Source: Rhodothermales bacterium
GTDB lineage: Bacteria; Bacteroidota; Rhodothermia; Rhodothermales; JAHQVL01
Length of the DNA stretch: 64,000 bases
Assembly (NCBI GenBank): GCA_041391505.1
Contig: JAWKNW010000005.1
Span: forward strand, 62,001 to 126,000
Direction of reading: 5' to 3'
The stretch's first letter is position 1; each line of letters opens with the position of its first letter. Positions 63,033 to 64,000 of the stretch are shown one piece after another. The notes below the pieces were generated by a model. The model ran no database searches, had not been told where the DNA came from, and saw only the letters and a list, made by a program, of their open reading frames with translations. Both the position numbers and the translations under genes were made by a program.

Positions 63033-64000
63033 CGGGCGTTGAACTTCTTGACCAGATCCTCGAGCGTATGGTGCGGCGCCTCGGGTTTGCCCCTGCCCTT
63101 GTCCTTGCCCCGGTTTTTGCCGCCGCCTTGCTTGCCGGCCGGCGCGGGCTTGTCCTCGAGCTTCATCGAAAGCCCGATGCGGTTGAGCTTTTCGTTGATT
63201 TCGGTGACGCGGACCTTGACGACCTGGCCGACCTTCACCACCTCCGTCGGGTCGCTCACGTACCGGTTCGCCATCTGCGAAACGTGCACCAGCCCGTCGC
63301 GGTGCACCCCGATGTCGACGAACGCCCCGAAATTGGTCACGTTGGTGACAGAGCCTTCCAGGATCATCCCCACCTGGAGGTGTTTCACTTCGGTGACATC
63401 CTCGCGGAAGGTCGCGTACGTGAACGCCGTGCGCGGGTCGCGGCCCGGTTTCTTGAGCTCGTCGATGATGTCCTGCAGGGTCGGCAGTCCGATCTCGTCG
63501 GACTTGTACCGGTCGAGCTTCAGTTCTTTCAGCCGCTCCGGCACGCGGGTCATGGTCTCGATCGGCACGTTGAGGTCCGCCGCCATGCGGGAGACCACGT
63601 CGTAGCGTTCGGGGTGGACCGACGTGTTGTCGAGCGGGTTTTCGCCTTCGGGGATGCGGAGGAAGCCGGCGGCCTGCTCGAAGGCCTTGGGTCCGAAGCG
63701 GGGCACGTCCATCAGCTGCTCGCGGCGGCTGAAGCGGCCGTTGGCATTGCGGTAGTCGACGATGCTCTTGGCCAGCGCCGGCGTGATGCCCGAGGCGAAC
63801 CGGAGCAATTCCTTCGAGGCGGTGTTCAGGTTGACCCCGACGAAGTTGACGCAGCTCTCGACCGTCTCCTCCAGTTTCTGCCGCAGCCGCGTCTGGTCGA
63901 CATCGTGCTGGTATTGCCCGACGCCGATCGACTTGGGGTCGATCTTGACCAGCTCCGCGAGCGGGTCCTGGAGCCGGCGTCCGATGCTGATCGCGCCGCG
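63029..64000 (-). CDS. tex: Tex-like S1 RNA-binding protein (5' end outside window)
   Basis: The frame stays open from the stop at 63029 to the window edge, so the N-terminus is missing. The visible part has GRRLQDPLAELVKIDPKSIGVGQYQHDVDQ, VESCVNFVGVNLNTAS, the helix-hairpin-helix SIVDYRNANGRFSRREQLMDVPRFGPKAFEQAAGFLRI and an S1 domain (VGMILEGSVTNVTNFGAFVDIGVHRDGLVHVSQMANRYV...VGQVVKVRVTEIN). The Lys/Gly-rich C-terminal tail is a divergent addition. Tex proteins act in transcription and RNA metabolism. The acyl-CoA synthetase starts within its stop codon. Confidence 0.93.
   Translation of the reverse strand, partial: RGAISIGRRLQDPLAELVKIDPKSIGVGQYQHDVDQTRLRQKLEETVESCVNFVGVNLNTASKELLRFASGITPALAKSIVDYRNANGRFSRREQLMDVPRFGPKAFEQAAGFLRIPEGENPLDNTSVHPERYDVVSRMAADLNVPIETMTRVPERLKELKLDRYKSDEIGLPTLQDIIDELKKPGRDPRTAFTYATFREDVTEVKHLQVGMILEGSVTNVTNFGAFVDIGVHRDGLVHVSQMANRYVSDPTEVVKVGQVVKVRVTEINEKLNRIGLSMKLEDKPAPAGKQGGGKNRGKDKGRGKPEAPHHTLEDLVKKFNAR

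Overview
The window is GC-rich, densely coded bacterial chromosome with no rRNA, no convincing tRNA, no insertion sequence, no phage gene and no CRISPR array. The gene set points to the Rhodothermota/Bacteroidota side of the tree (Rhodothermia- or Balneola-like). The clues are two secreted cohesin-type proteins ending in a type IX-like sorting domain with an FPNPFNP motif, carboxypeptidase-regulatory-domain envelope proteins, a family-B DNA polymerase, split PDH E1 alpha/beta genes, and lipoproteins of the kinds common in that group. The lineage is an inference from content, not a measured placement.

Layout. 1-3.2 kb: a sucrose-type biosynthesis pair (sucrose-phosphate-synthase-like glycosyltransferase cut by the window edge, and a sucrose-phosphatase fused to a glucosidase-like domain). 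3.3-4.4 kb: a CHAP-like lipoprotein whose start overlaps a small membrane protein out of frame. 4.5-12.1 kb: an M24 peptidase, an aldo/keto reductase, lipoproteins (unknown, DUF4399, ThuA-like) and a three-gene SDR/SCP2 operon. 12.3-15.5 kb: three membrane-anchored proteins resembling PilX/PilW/PilV minor pilins without a prepilin cleavage motif. 15.6-24.9 kb: a HGSNAT-like membrane protein, a CFI-box protein, a SpoIIAA-like protein with a hybrid histidine kinase, PolB, a CcmA-like ATPase, ComF and a small unknown. 25-31 kb: a DUF3524 (queuosine-mannosyltransferase-type) enzyme, a GT4 glycosyltransferase, isocitrate dehydrogenase, a DPM1-like GT2, and an ECF sigma/anti-sigma pair. 31.3-35.9 kb: pyruvate dehydrogenase E1 alpha, E1 beta and E2, then a phosphoesterase. 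36.1-40.8 kb: one single-cohesin and one six-cohesin secreted protein. 40.8-47.6 kb: a UbiA-like protein, AsnS, a SIMPL protein, an iodotyrosine-deiodinase-like flavoprotein, RecQ and an unknown exported protein. 47.7-52.5 kb: SecD, SecF, a STAS protein and PurA. 52.8-57.6 kb: a membrane histidine kinase, an ECF-sigma-like protein fused to a transmembrane and extracytoplasmic domain, a SAM hydrolase, a GbsR/MarR regulator and YraN. 57.6-64 kb: two tandem paralogous envelope proteins, a beta-barrel protein, an acyl-CoA synthetase and Tex (cut by the window edge).

The most unusual signal is non-coding. At least seven intergenic sites carry tandem 7-base repeats, with a different heptamer at each site. 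Six lie upstream of plus-strand genes; at five of these the array or its degenerate tail ends within about 40 bases of the start codon, and at four within a few bases. Three of the sites (12.2, 17.7 and 52.6 kb) are arranged as inverted arrays able to fold into long hairpins, and the 52.6 kb site is interleaved with a 16-base TTCG-loop hairpin. These resemble in kind the short tandemly repeated heptamers known from cyanobacteria, but the diversity of the heptamers and their placement next to start codons look distinctive.
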